From the NCBI GenBank assembly GCA_028281625.1, contig JANQJN010000100.1, positions 1-46,832 on the forward strand: a stretch of DNA of 46,832 nt, read 5' to 3'. Both the position numbers and the translations under genes were made by a program. Under the pieces are notes generated by a model. The model was not told where the DNA came from. It ran no database searches and saw only the letters and a list, made by a program, of their open reading frames with translations. Shown in pieces: positions 46,815-46,832 of this stretch. The number at the start of each line of letters is the position of its first letter. Position 1 is the first letter of the stretch. The stretch is from Emcibacteraceae bacterium. GTDB taxonomy: Bacteria; Pseudomonadota; Alphaproteobacteria; Sphingomonadales; Emcibacteraceae.

Positions 46815-46832
46815 GCGGAATTATTTTTCCGC
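46815..46832. terminator. Hairpin at right window edge, probable porin terminator cut by the window end
   Basis: GCGGAA-TTATTT-TTCCGC, 41 nt after the porin stop; window ends exactly at the second arm. Confidence 0.4.

Overview
This 46.8 kb window looks alphaproteobacterial (by gene content and codon style) and carries about 43 protein-coding genes plus one tRNA. No CRISPR array, IS element or rRNA was seen. From left to right: (i) a truncated SRPBCC-like gene at the left edge, amidohydrolase, Tat-signal Gfo/Idh oxidoreductase and a CGNR-regulator/cyclase pair; (ii) a small catabolic block (aminotransferase, SDR, DAD-like cupin, IclR, alpha/beta hydrolase, Rieske oxygenase); (iii) a type I secretion operon exporting a 1249-aa fasciclin-repeat protein built from an exact 1395-nt super-repeat; (iv) a TPP enzyme/IclR divergent pair followed by a tightly coupled operon of HpaB-like monooxygenase, LigA-like, LigB-like and a cytosolic reductive-dehalogenase-like (RdhA) protein, then two paralogous MFS transporters, an exported VOC protein, a serine hydrolase and a GST; (v) an assimilatory sulfate/cysteine operon (cysG, DUF2849, cysI, DUF934, APS-type cysH, lysR, cysK, cysE), a structured intergenic region and tRNA-His; (vi) an S10 peptidase, a TetR/HlyD/ABC efflux set, assorted small genes and an OprP-type porin behind a Pho-box-like repeat array. 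The strongest candidate for something under-described is the HpaB-LigA-LigB-RdhA operon: a 2x[4Fe-4S] reductive dehalogenase-like protein with no Tat signal, no RdhB anchor and no fused reductase, translationally coupled to aromatic hydroxylation and ring-cleavage genes. Also notable are the FAS1/beta-sandwich T1SS substrate without RTX repeats, an apparent inverted segment at the left edge that splits an SRPBCC gene, and a tRNA-His lacking G-1/C73 that starts 2 nt after a terminator T-tract. All assignments come from reading motifs by eye; no database search was run.
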